Shown here piece by piece: positions 8,481-9,716 of a stretch of DNA of 9,716 nucleotides. Each line of letters opens with the position of its first letter. The first letter of the stretch is position 1. Under the pieces are notes generated by a model, which was not told where the DNA came from, searched no databases, and worked only from the letters and a program-made list of their open reading frames with translations. Location of the stretch: positions 1-9,716 of the forward strand of contig CAIVXW010000349.1 of NCBI GenBank assembly GCA_903910005.1, given 5' to 3'. The translations under genes and the position numbers were made by a program. Origin of the DNA: an uncultured Methylococcaceae bacterium. Its GTDB lineage: Bacteria > Pseudomonadota > Gammaproteobacteria > Methylococcales > Methylococcaceae.

Positions 8481-9185
8481 TTAGCTTCGCATCAGTTCGA
8501 GTACGACCACGCCGTCGCGGCGGTAATCACGATGTTCTGGATGGCTCATGTCCGCGTACACCAAGCGGTCACCGCGCAGTTCGCCTGGCCAGACGGCCAC
8601 GACCCGCCTGGAATGCGCCAGTCGCTTGACGATATCCAGCGGGTTGATTTGCAGGCTGGGCTCGAACAATAACTCAAGGTTGTCGAGCAACAGCGGATCG
8701 TCGGTGCGTTGTCTGTCCGCGATCTCCCGCAGGAGTTCGCCGGCCGAGAAACCGCGCTTGTTGTTTGGCGTCGCGGCGAGCCGTCGCCCCAAATCCAAAC
8801 CGACATTGAGCGGCTCGATGTTGAGCTGGGTGCCAAGATGGCGGAGCAGCTGGGTTTTGCCGCTGCGGCTGGGTCCGACCAGCAGGATCAGCTTGCTGTT
8901 GAGGTCAGCGATTTCGCCGATGAGTCGTTCGAGTCTCTCAATGCCATGAATGTCCACCGTCAATCTCGGACTCAATGGATTGCCGACAAGGCGCGGTACG
9001 GCACCCGCACATCCCTGAGCATGGGAATTGGCATGCTGCGCCACGAACTCCGCCCGCCTGAGGTTTGGGCTGGCGGTGTAATACGGCGGGATGGCTTCGT
9101 CCGTCCCGATGGGAAAGCCGTGCTCCGGGCCGGAATCGGGTTGCACATCGTCGGCATGCCGGTCGTGGCTCTCACTTGGCTTCAT
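8481..9185 (-). CDS. brxF: BrxF-like P-loop ATPase of a type 3-like BREX system, with N-terminal extension
   Basis: The core, from about residue 77 to 234, matches the size and layout of BrxF, a small P-loop protein of type 3 BREX. It has Walker A GPSRSGKT (104-111), a Walker B-like LLLDNLE (165-171), then WPGEL (199-203) and a C-terminal RLVYADMSHPEHRDY segment. BrxF probably works with BrxC as part of the ATP-dependent BREX machinery; its exact role is not settled. Residues 1-76 are extra compared with the roughly 150-residue family norm. Residues 23-48 resemble the N-terminal region of the methyltransferase encoded at 91-2931. A GTG at 8957 (residue 77) would give a normal-length protein but has only a weak ribosome site. 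The ATG at 9185 sits behind AAAGG and overlaps the ankyrin gene by 14 nt. The core call is fairly firm; the start is uncertain. brxC follows 13 nt downstream. Confidence 0.82.
   Translation of the reverse strand: MKPSESHDRHADDVQPDSGPEHGFPIGTDEAIPPYYTASPNLRRAEFVAQHANSHAQGCAGAVPRLVGNPLSPRLTVDIHGIERLERLIGEIADLNSKLILLVGPSRSGKTQLLRHLGTQLNIEPLNVGLDLGRRLAATPNNKRGFSAGELLREIADRQRTDDPLLLDNLELLFEPSLQINPLDIVKRLAHSRRVVAVWPGELRGDRLVYADMSHPEHRDYRRDGVVVLELMRS
9042..9119 (-). other. Methyltransferase-like segment inside the brxF extension
   Basis: This stretch encodes BrxF residues 23-48. Aligned to methyltransferase residues 50-80, it keeps GFP.G.DE.I, then PPYYTA.PN and a closing FV: 17 of 26 aligned residues are identical by hand count. 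A 5-residue in-frame gap removes LALSD, including the Asp of the DPPY motif. About 8 of the 17 identical residues use a different synonymous codon in the two copies, so the match is conserved as protein rather than being a recent DNA duplication. It is homologous sequence, but whether it is a remnant or a functional shared peptide is not known. Confidence 0.75.
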
Positions 9186-9669
9186 CCTTTGGTTTGGGTT
9201 TTTTCTTTTCAGGGGCCGGTGGTGGGGGGGCGGCCTTTTCCAGCAGACTCAGCAATTTGGGGTTATCAATTTTTTTGACCCTGTCCACAATGGTGTTACC
9301 GGCCGCGTCTTTCAGGGCCAGATCGGCTCCGGCTGCGATCAGCATCCTGACCGATTCCTCCGACCCGTGAACTGCCGCCTCCATCAAGGCTGTCACGCCG
9401 CGATTGTCGGCCAGGTTGGGATCCGCCCCGAAGGCCAGCAATTTTCTGATGATGCGGCTATTCCCGGCGGTGGCGGCAATCATCAGCGCGGTTCTGCCGC
9501 CCGCACTCTTGAAATTGACCTCCGCTCCCTCAGCCAGCAGGTTCACCAGGCGTTCGATTCGCCCTTCCGAGGCCGCGGCCAGAAGAGCCTGGCTGGATTC
9601 TTCGGCGGGTTCTGCCCGGCAGGGCAGCGCGAGTACCAGCAAAAACAGCAACAATGGTTTTGAGTACAT
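9172..9669 (-). CDS. Exported ankyrin-repeat protein
   Basis: The 165-residue product starts with a short basic segment and a hydrophobic core (residues 5-14), followed by LPCRA-EPAEE, a plausible signal peptidase I site after residue 19. The Cys in ALPC does not fit a good lipobox. From about residue 27 there are ankyrin-like units of 33 residues: a degenerate first repeat, two clear ones (RTALMIAATAGNS..., VTALMEAAVHGSE..., each with a LL/LI..GAD.. turn) and a partial last one. The tail is rich in Pro and Lys (PPPPAPEKKKPKPK). Ankyrin stacks bind other proteins; the partner is unknown. A periplasmic location follows from the signal peptide. Its stop overlaps the annotated brxF ATG by 14 nt. 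An exported ankyrin protein is not a known BREX part, so I infer a resident gene bordering the island. No convincing Shine-Dalgarno sequence precedes the ATG. Confidence 0.87.
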   Translation of the reverse strand: MYSKPLLLFLLVLALPCRAEPAEESSQALLAAASEGRIERLVNLLAEGAEVNFKSAGGRTALMIAATAGNSRIIRKLLAFGADPNLADNRGVTALMEAAVHGSEESVRMLIAAGADLALKDAAGNTIVDRVKKIDNPKLLSLLEKAAPPPPAPEKKKPKPKDEAK

Positions 9670-9716
9670 GAGGTATACACGTCTCTATGAGGAATCGGCG
9701 GCAGTGTACTAGAATG
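9670..9716 (-). other. Upstream region of the ankyrin gene, no clear signal
   Basis: These 47 nt precede the first gene of the window on the minus strand. I see no convincing -10/-35 pair and no Shine-Dalgarno sequence before the ATG at 9669. A promoter for the ankyrin gene, and possibly for the whole run of genes, would lie here or beyond the right edge. Confidence 0.4.

Noticed and set aside
7943..8629. Plus-strand reading frame of 228 codons spanning the brxF-brxC junction
   Set aside because: It is antisense to the Walker A and B regions of brxC and the end of brxF, with no ribosome site or domain; a shadow frame.
9152..9161. Perfect 10-nt palindrome cggcatgccg near the start of brxF
   Set aside because: A single short GC-rich palindrome is expected by chance at this composition, and no second copy or promoter lies beside it.
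9670..9716. Possible promoter hexamers (CATAGA, TATACC) before the ankyrin gene
   Set aside because: No matching -35 element at proper spacing, and TATACC is too close to the ATG.

Overview
The window looks like part of a bacterial anti-phage defence island, most likely from a proteobacterium of moderately high GC content. Every gene I accept lies on the minus strand, so the locus reads from the right edge to the left. Gaps are 0-13 nt or short overlaps, which suggests one transcription unit. Coding density is nearly complete: no gene-free stretch exceeds 50 nt except the 47 nt at the right edge. I see no tRNA, rRNA, CRISPR array, insertion sequence or terminator. The species cannot be named from this sequence.

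From right to left: (1) a small exported ankyrin-repeat protein (9669-9172), probably a resident gene next to the island; (2) a BrxF-like P-loop ATPase (9185-8481) with an unusual N-terminal extension; (3) a large BrxC/DUF6079-type P-loop ATPase (8467-4727); (4) an ABC-class AAA ATPase (4717-3557); (5) a DUF4276-like, TOPRIM-like protein whose start is best placed at a GTG overlapping the ATPase stop (3560-2928); (6) a 946-residue Zn-ribbon DNA methyltransferase (2931-91) in the place of PglXI; (7) the first 30 codons of another protein that resembles an AAA ATPase start (90-1, cut by the window edge).

BrxF, BrxC and a Zn-ribbon methyltransferase in this order match a type 3-like BREX system. 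The helicase (BrxHII), the phosphatase-like PglZ and BrxA expected for that type are not in the window and may lie beyond the left edge. An ATPase plus TOPRIM-like pair sits between BrxC and the methyltransferase, with 4-nt start/stop overlaps downstream. The pair recalls split ATPase/nuclease defence modules such as PARIS and OLD-like systems, so a second defence or guard module may be wired into the BREX operon.

The most surprising detail is that the BrxF extension contains a 26-residue stretch clearly homologous to the N-terminal region of the methyltransferase encoded 6 kb downstream. The similarity persists at protein level despite many synonymous codon differences. Base composition also varies along the operon: the first half of the small ATPase gene and the middle of the methyltransferase gene are poorer in GC than brxC and the DUF4276 gene, which suggests mosaic assembly.
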